Shown here: piece after piece, positions 8,508 through 17,376 of the stretch | How the letters are laid out: each line of letters begins with the position of its first letter | Numbering within the stretch: position 1 is the stretch's first letter | Source of the DNA: Mycoplasmatota bacterium | GTDB lineage: Bacteria; Bacillota_I; Bacilli_A; Izemoplasmatales; Hujiaoplasmataceae | Reading direction: 5' to 3' | NCBI GenBank assembly: GCA_027859085.1 | Contig: JAQIBJ010000102.1 | Coordinates: 37,366 to 101,365, forward strand | DNA length: 64,000 nucleotides | The notes under the pieces: model-generated | What the model saw: only the letters and a program-made list of their open reading frames with translations | The model's database searches: none | Told to the model about the DNA's origin: nothing | Program-made: the position numbers and the translations under genes

Positions 8508-10010
8508 ATGGAAAAACAGTATATTGCAGCAATTGATCAAGGAACAACTTCATCTAGAGTTATTGTATTTAATGAGTTGGGATTAGTAGTCTCATCACAG
8601 TCTAAAGAATTCAAACAGTATTTTCCTAAACCTGGTTATGTATTACATGATGCAAATGAAATATGGGAATCAGTATTGTATTGTTTCAATAAAGCGTTAA
8701 AAAAGGCTGGTTTAGAGCCTGAAGACATTTCGGCCATTGGTATTACCAATCAAAGAGAAACCACTGTCATGTGGGATAAAACCACAGGAGAACCTATTTA
8801 TAAAGCAATCGTCTGGCAATCATCACAAACTCAAGAAATATCTGAGAGATTAATTGACAATGGATATCATGATTTATTTAAAGAAAAAACTGGTTTAATC
8901 ATTAATCCTTATTTTTCAGCCACAAAAATAAAGTGGTATTTTGAAAATGTTAAAGAGGCAAATGATTTGGCCAACGATCATAATCTTGCATTTGGTACGA
9001 TTGATAGTTGGTTGATATGGAAACTCACAAATGGAGAAAAACACATCACTGATTATTCAAACGCTTCAAGAACTTTAATTTATAATATTCATGATTTAAA
9101 ATGGGATGAAGAATTATTAAAGATATTGGAAATACCAAATTCAATTCTTCCAGAAGTTGTGCCGTCATCTGGAATTAATGCCTATGCTGCAAAAGAAGTA
9201 ATAGGTGCTAAAATTCCTATATCAGGGATAGCAGGTGATCAACAAGCTGCTTTGTTTGGTCAAACTTGCTTTCATAAAGGTGATGCGAAAAACACGTATG
9301 GCACCGGTTGTTTTTTATTAATGAATACTGGAGAGACTCCTAAACATTCTGAAAATGGTTTATTAACAACCATTGCTTGGGGTATTGATGGTAAAATAGA
9401 ATATGCAATTGAAGGTTCAATTTTTGTTGCAGGTAGTGCGGTTCAATGGTTGAGGGATGGATTAAAGATTATAAATTCCGCAGAAGAAACAGAGGCACTT
9501 GCTAAACAAACAAAATCTAATCTTGGTGTCTATTTTGTTCCAGCATTTGTTGGGTTAGGAACGCCTTATTGGATTGAAGAAGCAAGAGGTAGTTTCTTTG
9601 GTATCACAAGAGGTGTCACAAAGAATCATATTGTTAGAGCGACTTTAGAGGCCATTGCTTATCAAACGAAAGATGTTATTAATTTAATGGAAAAAGAAAC
9701 TGGTATTAATTTAAAGGTTTTAAAAGTTGATGGGGGCGCCAGTAAAAATAATTTTTTGATGCAATTCCAATCTAATATTCTTAATAATGTCATTAGAAGA
9801 CCAAAAATATTTGAAACAACTGCACTTGGTGCTTGTTATTTAGCTGGTATTGGTATAAAATTATGGGCGAAAGAAGATTTGGTTGATATGTGGAAATTAG
9901 ATGAAACATTCAGTCCTTCAATGAAAGATAAAGAAAGAACTGAATTGTATAGGAATTGGCAAAGAGCATTGAGAGCATGTGTTGCTTTTGCAGATAAAGA
10001 GAATTATTAG
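8508..10010 (+). CDS. glpK: Glycerol kinase
   Basis: Phosphorylates glycerol to glycerol-3-phosphate (FGGY kinase). DQGTTSSR at residues 10-17 is the phosphate-binding loop, ITNQRET and [11 protein letters not shown] (~242-252) are family signatures, and [11 protein letters not shown] lies in the C-terminal domain. Length 500 aa is normal. The residue that HPr phosphorylates in many Firmicutes GlpK (the His of HFYG just before the AGDQ motif) seems absent; the region reads [10 protein letters not shown], more like the Gram-negative form. No glpF or glpD is next to it. DUF3137 and lemA genes follow at 9- and 2-base gaps, probably in one transcript. Confidence 0.96.
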   Translation: MEKQYIAAIDQGTTSSRVIVFNELGLVVSSQSKEFKQYFPKPGYVLHDANEIWESVLYCFNKALKKAGLEPEDISAIGITNQRETTVMWDKTTGEPIYKAIVWQSSQTQEISERLIDNGYHDLFKEKTGLIINPYFSATKIKWYFENVKEANDLANDHNLAFGTIDSWLIWKLTNGEKHITDYSNASRTLIYNIHDLKWDEELLKILEIPNSILPEVVPSSGINAYAAKEVIGAKIPISGIAGDQQAALFGQTCFHKGDAKNTYGTGCFLLMNTGETPKHSENGLLTTIAWGIDGKIEYAIEGSIFVAGSAVQWLRDGLKIINSAEETEALAKQTKSNLGVYFVPAFVGLGTPYWIEEARGSFFGITRGVTKNHIVRATLEAIAYQTKDVINLMEKETGINLKVLKVDGGASKNNFLMQFQSNILNNVIRRPKIFETTALGACYLAGIGIKLWAKEDLVDMWKLDETFSPSMKDKERTELYRNWQRALRACVAFADKENY

Positions 10011-10019
10011 GAGGATGTT

Positions 10020-10922
10020 GTGGAAAAAAAACAAAATAAAATAGAATCATTTAATCAAAGGAAAAAAGAAGCTGAAAAGAAAATTATTTATGCAGGATTA
10101 ATCATTTTATTAGCGATGATTATTATGTTCTTTATATATTCAGAAGCATGGAGTCAAGATTTCTTTATCATACCAGGTGTTATACTGGTTATTGGGGTTA
10201 TTTTTATTGCTGTTGGTGCATCTGGTTTTTCAAAAGTTAAAAGAGAATTTAAAGAAACGTTTTTAGCAGATATGTTTAATGAATTAATTCCTGGAATAGA
10301 ATATAGACCAAAAGATGGTTTGGATAAACAAGTTGTTTATTCCGGAGAGTTTTTAAAGAAAGCTGATCGATACCACTGTGAAGATTACTTAGAAGGTAAA
10401 ATCGATGATATTGATTTTGTCTCAAGTGATGTTCGTATGGAAGAACGAAGAGTCAGACACACTAAAAACGGAACGCAGACTTATTATGTGCCATATTTCA
10501 TTGGTAGAGTATTTAAGTTTGATTTTCATAAAGAATTAGCTGGAAGTTTGCAGGTTTTAGAAACTGGTTCTCCTTATTCAAGAAGAAGATTTAAAAAGGT
10601 AGAATTAGAATCTATTGATTTTAATAAAAAATTTAAAGTTTATGCTGAAAATGAACATACAGCGTTTTATATTTTAACACCGGATATAATGGAAGCTATC
10701 TTCTCTTTAGAAAAAAGACATCCAGGAAGTATTAGTTTTTCATTTTTAGATCAACAGTTATATCTTGCTATTAATAATAATAAGAATACATTTGAATTAA
10801 AATTATTTACAAAAGTTTCACAAGAAATGATTGAGACATTTAGAAAAGATTTATTGGTTGTTAAAGATGTCATACATACTTTAAAACTTAATAATAGTTT
10901 ATTTAAGAAAAGGGAGGAATAA
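10020..10922 (+). CDS. DUF3137-domain membrane protein
   Basis: 300 aa starting at a GTG with AGGAGG five bases away from the start region. Two adjacent hydrophobic helices (about 25-45 and 51-70) are followed by a soluble domain beginning EFKETFLADMFNELIPG. This arrangement matches the DUF3137 family, whose function is unknown and which is often encoded next to LemA, as here. A role with LemA at the membrane is suggested only by that linkage. Confidence 0.75.
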   Translation: MEKKQNKIESFNQRKKEAEKKIIYAGLIILLAMIIMFFIYSEAWSQDFFIIPGVILVIGVIFIAVGASGFSKVKREFKETFLADMFNELIPGIEYRPKDGLDKQVVYSGEFLKKADRYHCEDYLEGKIDDIDFVSSDVRMEERRVRHTKNGTQTYYVPYFIGRVFKFDFHKELAGSLQVLETGSPYSRRRFKKVELESIDFNKKFKVYAENEHTAFYILTPDIMEAIFSLEKRHPGSISFSFLDQQLYLAINNNKNTFELKLFTKVSQEMIETFRKDLLVVKDVIHTLKLNNSLFKKREE

Positions 10923-10924
10923 TT

Positions 10925-11503
10925 ATGTTATTTAATCAAATTGAAAGTTGGGGCATTGCTTTAATCATCATTGGGGCTGTCTTGTTAATCATTATACTTT
11001 GGTATATTGGTGTAATGAACAAATTAAGACAACTTGAGTTAAAAGTGGATGAAGCAGAATCAGGTATTGATGTAGCATTAACAAAACGTTTTGATATGCT
11101 AACAAAAATGCTTCAAACAACTAAAGGATATGCAAAACATGAAGCAGAAACTTTAGAAAAAGTAGTAAAATGGAGAAATGGAATTCCTAATAATGCTACA
11201 TTAGAGGAAAAAGCACAGTTTCAAGAACAATTGAATCAAGTGGCTTCAGGAATCAATGTGGTTGTGGAAAGGTATCCTGATTTAAAAGCAAATACTGTAT
11301 TCTTAGATCTTCAAGCATCAGTGAGAAATGCAGAAGAACATTTACAAGCAGCAAGACGTTTGTATAATGCAAATGTTACTAAAATCAATCATATTATTGT
11401 TACATTCCCACAAAGCATTGTAGCGAATAAAATTAATATGATTAAAAAACCATATTTCGAAGCTGAAGAGAAAAAAAGAGAAGACGTAGAATTTAAATTT
11501 TAA
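10925..11503 (+). CDS. lemA: LemA family protein
   Basis: 192 aa. A single N-terminal membrane helix (about 10-28) and then a long helical domain with the family features VDEAESGIDVALTKRFDMLTK (LemA proteins usually have NQYQRRADLIPNL-like text here), VERYPDLKAN, and the C-terminal LYNANVTKINHIIVTFP. Function is not established; LemA proteins are short membrane-anchored helical bundles. It begins two bases after the DUF3137 stop with AGGGAGG. The terminator at 11540 closes the operon. Confidence 0.9.
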   Translation: MLFNQIESWGIALIIIGAVLLIIILWYIGVMNKLRQLELKVDEAESGIDVALTKRFDMLTKMLQTTKGYAKHEAETLEKVVKWRNGIPNNATLEEKAQFQEQLNQVASGINVVVERYPDLKANTVFLDLQASVRNAEEHLQAARRLYNANVTKINHIIVTFPQSIVANKINMIKKPYFEAEEKKREDVEFKF

Positions 11504-11539
11504 AACGCATTAATGATATTTATTTTATAAAAAAAGACT

Positions 11540-11575
11540 AGAAAAACTATTTAAGAATAGTTTTTCTTTTATTTT
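11540..11575 (+). terminator. Terminator of the glpK-DUF3137-lemA operon
   Basis: AGAAAAACTATT pairs with AATAGTTTTTCT around TAAG, followed by TTTATTTTG. Confidence 0.8.
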
Positions 11576-11678
11576 GCTCAAATATATATATATTATGAAT
11601 TTAATTTTATATTCTATAGCTGTTTATTGACTTAGGTGAATCTAAATGCGATTGATATACTTTCTTCAGGAGGTTAAT

Positions 11679-12014
11679 ATGAATCAACTAATATTAGTAG
11701 GAAGAATTGTTGAAGATCCTGAATTAACAGTTTTAGAAAGTGGTACAAAAGTATCAACCATCACACTGGCGGTAAAAAGAAGTTTCAAAAGTGGTGACTC
11801 AAATCAATATGAAACTGATTTTTTTAAATGTGTTCTCTGGAGTGGTATTGCGGAAGCCACAGTCAACTATTGTAGAAAAGGACATACTGTGGGTGTTAAA
11901 GCAAGAATACAACAGACACATTTTATTCAAGATAAGAAAAAAATATTTTCTTATCCAGAAATTATTGTTGAAAAAATTACTTTTATTAATAAACCTAAGC
12001 CTAAAGATGAGTAA
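11679..12014 (+). CDS. Short single-stranded DNA-binding protein (SsbB-like)
   Basis: 111-aa OB-fold protein: LILVGRIVEDPEL, TITLAVKRSFK, ETDFFKCVLWSG and VGVKARIQ are SSB signatures in the right order. It lacks the acidic DDDLPF-type C-terminal tail that recruits partners in main SSBs, ending in KPKPKDE, and so resembles B. subtilis SsbB, the short accessory SSB linked to competence. The ATG at 11679 has AGGAGG seven bases upstream; the ORF-track start at 11646 has none. It is a single gene closed by its own terminator. Confidence 0.85.
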   Translation: MNQLILVGRIVEDPELTVLESGTKVSTITLAVKRSFKSGDSNQYETDFFKCVLWSGIAEATVNYCRKGHTVGVKARIQQTHFIQDKKKIFSYPEIIVEKITFINKPKPKDE

Positions 12015-12021
12015 TTTTTTA

Positions 12022-12048
12022 AAACAGCCTTCGGGCTGTTTTTTTTCG
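12022..12048 (+). terminator. Terminator of the ssb-like gene
   Basis: AAAACAGCC-TTCG-GGCTGTTTT with a long T-run; a stable tetraloop hairpin. Confidence 0.9.
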
Positions 12049-12104
12049 CAAAAAGTTTGAGGAATGATATAAATACATGTTATAATAACTGAAGAGATTA
12101 AATA

Positions 12105-12139
12105 AGGAGGGAGTTATCTTTGGATAACGAATATTTATG
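12105..12139 (+). promoter_or_regulatory. thyA ribosome binding site with an intervening hairpin
   Basis: AGGAGG ends at 12110 but the only in-frame start is the ATG at 12137, 26 bases later; an in-frame TAA at 12125 excludes an earlier start. Between them GTTATC and GATAAC form a 6-bp hairpin with a TTTG loop (12113-12128). Folding it out leaves an effective spacing of about 10 bases. That the hairpin acts this way is inferred. Confidence 0.5.
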
Positions 12140-13003
12140 AGAGAATACTTAAACTTAATGGAGCATGTATTAAAAAATGGTGTGAAAAAAGAAGATAGAA
12201 CCAATACAGGCATTATATCAACATTTGGATATCAAATGCGTTTTGACCTTCAAAATGGTTTTCCTTTAATTACGACCAAGAATGTCCATTTTAAATCTGT
12301 ATTGCATGAATTATTATGGTTTATTAAAGGTGATACTAATATTCAATATCTAGCAAAAAATAATGTTCGTATTTGGAATGAATGGCCATATGAAATTTTT
12401 AAAAAGTCTGATGATTATCAAGACGAATCAATGAAAGAATTTATTGAACGCATTAAAAATGATGATGAATTCGCTAAAAAATATGGCGATTTGGGACCTG
12501 TATATGGGAAGCAATGGCGTGATTTTAGTGGTGTAGATCAATTAAAAAATGTCATTGATGGCCTTAAAAATAATCCCAATTCAAGAAGACATTTAGTTGT
12601 CAGCTGGAATCCTAGTGAAATTAAAGATATGGTTTTACCGCCTTGCCATATGATGTATCAATTTTATGTAGCGGATAATAAGTTATCTTTACAACTATAT
12701 CAACGAAGTGCAGATGTATTTTTAGGGGTCCCTTTTAATATTGCTTCATATGCGTTATTATTGCAAATGGTTGCAAAAATCACAGGATATATCCCTCATG
12801 AATTTATCCACACTTTAGGTGATACTCATATTTATCAAAATCATTTTGAACAAGTTAATACTCAATTGAAAAGAGAACCTTATAAATTGCCACAATTAAT
12901 CATTAAAGGCAATCAATCTTCAATTGAAGATTTTAAATATGAAGATTTTGAAGTAGTTAATTATAAACATCATCCCCACATAAAGGCAAAGGTGGCGGTG
13001 TAA
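12137..13003 (+). CDS. thyA: Thymidylate synthase
   Basis: Methylates dUMP to dTMP using methylenetetrahydrofolate, giving dihydrofolate. [25 protein letters not shown], the catalytic Cys at about residue 170 in [29 protein letters not shown] and GDTHIYQNH are all present. Length 288 aa is normal. folA follows with a TAATG overlap, so dihydrofolate made here is recycled by the next gene product. The ribosome site is unusually distant (see separate entry). Confidence 0.97.
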   Translation: MREYLNLMEHVLKNGVKKEDRTNTGIISTFGYQMRFDLQNGFPLITTKNVHFKSVLHELLWFIKGDTNIQYLAKNNVRIWNEWPYEIFKKSDDYQDESMKEFIERIKNDDEFAKKYGDLGPVYGKQWRDFSGVDQLKNVIDGLKNNPNSRRHLVVSWNPSEIKDMVLPPCHMMYQFYVADNKLSLQLYQRSADVFLGVPFNIASYALLLQMVAKITGYIPHEFIHTLGDTHIYQNHFEQVNTQLKREPYKLPQLIIKGNQSSIEDFKYEDFEVVNYKHHPHIKAKVAV

Positions 13004-13473
13004 TGTTTACTTTAATATTAGCTTTGGATGTGCATGGATTAATTGGAAAAGATAATGATTTGCCATGGCATTTTCCTGAAGACTTAAAGTATTTCAAAGA
13101 GAGAACCCTAAATAAAAAAGTCTTAATGGGCAAAAAAACATTTGAATCAATCTTAACAAGATTGAACAAACCCCTACCTAAAAGACAAAGTATCGTTGTA
13201 ACAAGAAGTGATTTTACCTATGATGGTGTTCAAATAGTGAATGATTTAGAGGCGTTTTTACAACAATCTTTTAACGAAGAAGTTTTCATTATAGGCGGAA
13301 AACAAATTTTCGATCAAGCGTTAAAATATGCAGATAGAATGTATGTGACTCATATTAAACATCTTTATCAAGGTGATACATTTATGAATATTGATTATTC
13401 ATTGTTTAATCAAAAAGTCATTCATGAATCAGAAGATTTAATATATGTGTTATATGAGAGGAAATCACAATGA
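13003..13473 (+). CDS. folA: Dihydrofolate reductase
   Basis: Reduces dihydrofolate to tetrahydrofolate with NADPH. The catalytic acid is D27 in LPWHFPEDLKYFKERT, and VLMGKKTFESI and FIIGGKQIF are the NADPH-binding segments. 156 aa, normal. It overlaps the thyA stop by one base and the next gene by four, giving a tightly coupled thyA-folA-plsC group. Confidence 0.96.
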   Translation: MFTLILALDVHGLIGKDNDLPWHFPEDLKYFKERTLNKKVLMGKKTFESILTRLNKPLPKRQSIVVTRSDFTYDGVQIVNDLEAFLQQSFNEEVFIIGGKQIFDQALKYADRMYVTHIKHLYQGDTFMNIDYSLFNQKVIHESEDLIYVLYERKSQ

Positions 13474-14300
13474 TAGCGATTTTACAGATATTGGTAACTT
13501 TAGTATTAACAATCGTTTATGGTGTCTTTTTAATTGATTTTAATGGTTTAATTGATGTTTTAAAGGTAGTAGCCTTTTATTTAACCATTAATATTATATA
13601 TATATTGTTAATTATCCTTATTTTTGTTTTAATAGTATTGTTGACTGAAAAGTTAAGGAAAGATGCTTTATGGAAACATCAGTTATTAATGGCGTTTTCA
13701 AAATATTTCTTTTGTAGTTTGTTAAGAGTTAAGCTGATTGTCAAAGGCAAAGAAAATTTACCTAAAAATAATCGTTTTGTTCTATATTCAAATCATATTG
13801 AATACAATGACCCGCTTTATATTAAACAGATTTACAACCACACAAATTTAAGTTACGTTTCAAAGATACCATTGTTTAAATATCCAATTGTTAAAAATGT
13901 ATTGCGCGGTATCGGTTGTATACCAATTGGGAAATTAGCAGATAGAAAATCACTAGAAGCAATACTTGAGACTATTAAGGTTGTTAAATCTGGTCAACCT
14001 ATGGGTATATTTCCAGAGGGGAAAAGATCTTATTCTAATAATCTCGGATCTTTTAAACCAGGTGCTTTTAAAGTTGCTCAGAAAGCTAAAGCAGATATAA
14101 GTTTAGTGGTATTGTATGATTTCCATGAAATCAATCGTAAAATTTATAGAATCAAAAAAGTAAAAGTATATTTAACCATTCTACCTTTAATAAAATATGA
14201 AGATATTAAAGATTTAGATACAATTGTGATTAGTAACATGGCTTATCAACTTATTGATGAAGAATTGGATAAATATAAAAATAAATTTGATAGCAAATAG
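13470..14300 (+). CDS. plsC: 1-acyl-sn-glycerol-3-phosphate acyltransferase
   Basis: Adds the second acyl chain to make phosphatidic acid in membrane phospholipid synthesis. The catalytic NHxxxxD motif is NHIEYND and the substrate motif is FPEGKRS. Two N-terminal membrane helices occupy about residues 2-60, longer than in minimal PlsC; total 276 aa. The start overlaps folA by four bases (ATGA). Confidence 0.9.
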   Translation: MIAILQILVTLVLTIVYGVFLIDFNGLIDVLKVVAFYLTINIIYILLIILIFVLIVLLTEKLRKDALWKHQLLMAFSKYFFCSLLRVKLIVKGKENLPKNNRFVLYSNHIEYNDPLYIKQIYNHTNLSYVSKIPLFKYPIVKNVLRGIGCIPIGKLADRKSLEAILETIKVVKSGQPMGIFPEGKRSYSNNLGSFKPGAFKVAQKAKADISLVVLYDFHEINRKIYRIKKVKVYLTILPLIKYEDIKDLDTIVISNMAYQLIDEELDKYKNKFDSK

Positions 14301-14308
14301 GAGAGCGT

Positions 14309-14857
14309 ATGTATTTTAAATTATTTTGGACCTTCTTTAAAATAGGTTTATTTACATTTGGTGGTGGATATGCAATGATTCCGTTCATACACAAATTCGG
14401 TGTCGACAAGTATCAGTGGATCACTGAACAGGAGTTTATGAACATTATTGCTATTGCTGAATCAACACCAGGTCCCATTGCTATTAATTCAGCAACGTAC
14501 ATCGGACACAAAGTTAAGGGCGTTCGAGGAAGTGCAGCAGCTACTTTAGGTGTTTCTTTACCGTCATTTATCATCATCATTTTAATTGCAGCCTTCTTTA
14601 TGCAATTTAAAGACAATATGCATGTTGAATATGCATTTCAAGGGATTAGAATTGGTGTTGCTATTTTAGTCGTCAATGCAGCCGTTAGAATGTATAGAAA
14701 ACTTGATAAAAATTATATGTCATATATTTTAATTGCTATTGGCTTTGGGTTATTATTATTTGATTTCCTATCAGTTATTTATGTCATTATCGTTGGTGGA
14801 GGCATTGGAATTATCACTCAAATTTTAAAAGCTCGAGGTGAAGAAAATGTTGATTAA
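14309..14857 (+). CDS. Chromate transporter family protein, half-size subunit 1
   Basis: 182 aa membrane protein of the short-chain CHR family. The signature FFKIGLFTFGGGYAMIPF lies at the N-terminus and ESTPGPIAINSATYIG near residue 50; the rest is four to five hydrophobic helices. Pairs of half-size CHR proteins work together in other bacteria. The true substrate in most species is unknown (chromate or another oxyanion). Good RBS (AGGAG) before the ATG. Confidence 0.88.
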   Translation: MYFKLFWTFFKIGLFTFGGGYAMIPFIHKFGVDKYQWITEQEFMNIIAIAESTPGPIAINSATYIGHKVKGVRGSAAATLGVSLPSFIIIILIAAFFMQFKDNMHVEYAFQGIRIGVAILVVNAAVRMYRKLDKNYMSYILIAIGFGLLLFDFLSVIYVIIVGGGIGIITQILKARGEENVD

Positions 14858-15419
14858 ATTACTCGAACTGTTTGTCACTTTCTTTAAAATAGGAGTTTTC
14901 ACCTTTGGTGGTGGTTATGCAATGATTCCACTGATAACTGATGAAGTTATTGCTAAAGGTTGGCAAACAAAGGATACATTAATTGATTTCATTGCCATTG
15001 CAGAATCAACGCCAGGGCCTTTTGCAATTAATATCTCAACATTTATCGGGTATGAGCAACAAGGTATTATTGGTGCTATGTTTGCTACATTAGGTGTTAT
15101 CGTTCCATCATTTGTTATCATCATTATTATTGCTAAAGTCTTTAATAAATTCGCTGATAATAAATATGTCATAGGTTTCTTAAATGGTGCAAAACCTATC
15201 ATTGTAGGGGTTATATTCTCTGTTGGTATTGATTTTCTTTTATCTAGTGTCTTTAAGATTAAAGAAATAACATTGATTCGAGAAATGATATTTGATTGGA
15301 AAACAATTGTTATATTTTTAATTGTTTTTGGACTAACGAAAGTGAAAGAAAGAATGCATCCTATATTCATTGTTGTTTTATCTGGTTTATTAGGATACAT
15401 ATTATTTGGAATTATATAA
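14847..15419 (+). CDS. Chromate transporter family protein, half-size subunit 2
   Basis: About 190 aa. It repeats the family signature (FFKIGVFTFGGGYAMIPL, ESTPGPFAINISTFIG) and is the paralogous second half of the pair. The ATG at 14847 is chosen because GAGGTG sits six bases before it; the ORF-track GTG at 14838 is part of that ribosome site. It overlaps the first subunit by 11 bases, so the two are translationally coupled and probably form a heterodimer. Confidence 0.88.
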   Translation: MLIKLLELFVTFFKIGVFTFGGGYAMIPLITDEVIAKGWQTKDTLIDFIAIAESTPGPFAINISTFIGYEQQGIIGAMFATLGVIVPSFVIIIIIAKVFNKFADNKYVIGFLNGAKPIIVGVIFSVGIDFLLSSVFKIKEITLIREMIFDWKTIVIFLIVFGLTKVKERMHPIFIVVLSGLLGYILFGII

Positions 15420-15434
15420 TAAGAGGAGATGTTT

Positions 15435-15938
15435 ATGGAAATTAATATTAGAAATACCACAAATTATAATAAGGATTTGATTATAAAGTATAACAAATAC
15501 TATTCTAAAAGTTACATGAAGAAAAACTTTATAATCATTGGATTAGTATCATTAGGTTTTATTATTTATATGTTAATAGAGGAAAACTATGGATATGCAG
15601 CTTTATTGGTTGGATTAATGATTGCATATTATTTATTAACATTAATTTTACAGAAATTCACCATTAAAAGAATGTTATCTAAATCACCATTAGTCGATAA
15701 TCCTATTGAACAAACCTATGTATTTATGAATGACAAATTTAGAGTAACAAATAATGCTAAAACTTATGAAGTAAATTACGATCATATCAAATCAGCAAAA
15801 CAAGGACAAGAGTTCTTCTTATTACAATCATCTCATCGTAAGTCATACATCATCGATTTTAAGGGATTCGAGTCTGAAGAAGATAAGAAGAAGTTAAAAG
15901 ACTTCTTTATCATTCGCTTTAATATGAAATACAAGTAA
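15435..15938 (+). CDS. YcxB-like membrane protein
   Basis: About 167 aa. Two adjacent membrane helices (roughly residues 32-50 and 54-75) separate a short N-terminal tail from a soluble C-terminal domain with YVFMNDKFRVTNNAKTYEVNYDHI, the pattern of YcxB-type proteins of unknown function. The ATG at 15435 fits AGAGGAG with six-base spacing; the one at 15429 in the ORF track abuts it. It follows the chromate genes closely and a terminator ends the unit. Confidence 0.65.
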   Translation: MEINIRNTTNYNKDLIIKYNKYYSKSYMKKNFIIIGLVSLGFIIYMLIEENYGYAALLVGLMIAYYLLTLILQKFTIKRMLSKSPLVDNPIEQTYVFMNDKFRVTNNAKTYEVNYDHIKSAKQGQEFFLLQSSHRKSYIIDFKGFESEEDKKKLKDFFIIRFNMKYK

Positions 15939-15948
15939 AATCATAACA

Positions 15949-15980
15949 AAAGCACCTTTTTTTAAGGGTGCTTTATTATT
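15949..15980 (+). terminator. Terminator after the YcxB-like gene
   Basis: AAAGCACC and GGTGCTTT enclose a T-rich loop; the tail is ATTATTATT, so strength may be modest. Confidence 0.65.
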
Positions 15981-16071
15981 ATATATTATTATTATACTTT
16001 TATACTTTACATTTCATAAGATATTATATATAATAAACTTATAAGTCTAAACTTACTAGTTGGAGGTATGC

Positions 16072-17376
16072 ATGAATAAAGATAAAACGCAATTGCTCAC
16101 AGAAAATAAAAATTTGTTTGAAGAATCCATTAATGAATTTAGCGCCAAACCTTATGATATGGCTTCTGTGAACGAAATTATAAAAAGAAGTCAATACAAC
16201 AAAGGTAGTTTTTACTATCGTTTTAAAGATAAAAATGAGTTGTATATATCTTTATTAGATTATGTCTTTGTTCAACAGGTTGACTTGTTTAAAAAGTCAG
16301 GTTTTTCATTATTAACAAGTAATAATCCTAGAGAAGTACTTGTTTCTCTTTTCCAAAACTTGATAGATTTGTATCACTTTGATAAAAGGTATTATAATAT
16401 AGTAAGACTACTATATAACGAAGAGGATGATTTCATTCTTCAAACATTAGGTGATTCAGTTGGGTCATTATATGAAAGATTTAAGCTTAAACTTAAAAAA
16501 ATGACTGAAGTTAACGATTCTCAAATGATAATTATTGAATCTTTATATAAAAATCTTCCTGTTCTTAGTATAATTAATAGTAAGATCACAATTCAATCTA
16601 TTGTTGACCAAGTCATCAATGGTTCTAAAAACATGGCATCTGAACAAGAAACTGACAATTCTGACTTAATCACATTGATTGAAAAAAGTATTGAAGAACG
16701 TTTTAATTATATTGTTTTAGATGAAAAATATGATGATTTTGATAAGCGATGGTTTGATATCATCAAAGTTTCTCAAAATATTAAATTTTTGAAAAACAGA
16801 CTTAAATTTAAAATTTTTAGACTTAAATTAAATATAAAATCAATTTTAAACCGTTACAAGCATAAGCCTATATTTAATTATTTAGCTATTGAAAATTTGT
16901 TAAAATCAGACCTATACCCTAAAATAGTCAAAGATAAAGTATTATCAAACATAACTTATGGCCTAATTTATGCTATTATAGATTTAAGAGAATATATTCT
17001 TATCAATCAATCTTTAAAGTTTTTAAATGAAGAACAACGTGATATTTTATTTAACTACATATTGCCACTTAATGGAAAATTATCAAAAATAATCTTTATG
17101 GACCAATCAATCATTCTTAACAACAATAATATTGCATATTTCTATTATTATAACGAGTTTAGTGGTATTAAAAAATTACATGTAGATGGATTTAAAGATA
17201 AATACTATTTAAAAATTCATTGTCATTATAAGATTAACGATCAATTCTATCATGTTTATTACAATTCATTTCAATCGTTCTTGAGATTTTATCAGGACAA
17301 TGAAATTAATATAATTAAATTAGAAAGCACCCATGAATTACATTTAGGTGATTTAAGAGAGGTCGTGGAAGATTAA
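16072..17376 (+). CDS. TetR-type regulator fused to a degenerate ABC ATPase-like domain
   Basis: 434 aa, about twice the length of a TetR regulator. Residues 1-190 look like TetR: a helix-turn-helix with ASVNEIIKRSQYNKGSFYYRFKDKNELY and a helical ligand domain. Residues ~200-434 align by eye with the late part of an ABC ATPase: LSNITYG (291-297) in place of LSGGQ, YILINQS (308-314) in place of the Walker B LILDEP, FLNEEQRDILFNYI in place of the D-loop region, IIFMDQSI in place of the H-loop, then an ABC C-terminal-like tail ending LESTHELHLGDL. No Walker A is present and the Walker B acid and switch His are missing, so ATP hydrolysis is not expected. It is coupled (TAATG) to an ABC-2 permease. 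The ATG at 16072 has GGAGG five bases upstream. The TetR call is firm, the ATPase-derived call an inference. Confidence 0.72.
   Translation: MNKDKTQLLTENKNLFEESINEFSAKPYDMASVNEIIKRSQYNKGSFYYRFKDKNELYISLLDYVFVQQVDLFKKSGFSLLTSNNPREVLVSLFQNLIDLYHFDKRYYNIVRLLYNEEDDFILQTLGDSVGSLYERFKLKLKKMTEVNDSQMIIIESLYKNLPVLSIINSKITIQSIVDQVINGSKNMASEQETDNSDLITLIEKSIEERFNYIVLDEKYDDFDKRWFDIIKVSQNIKFLKNRLKFKIFRLKLNIKSILNRYKHKPIFNYLAIENLLKSDLYPKIVKDKVLSNITYGLIYAIIDLREYILINQSLKFLNEEQRDILFNYILPLNGKLSKIIFMDQSIILNNNNIAYFYYYNEFSGIKKLHVDGFKDKYYLKIHCHYKINDQFYHVYYNSFQSFLRFYQDNEINIIKLESTHELHLGDLREVVED

Noticed and set aside
11791-12060. 89-aa ORF overlapping the SSB-like gene
   Set aside because: Overlaps a clear OB-fold gene in another frame, has no ribosome site and runs through the terminator.
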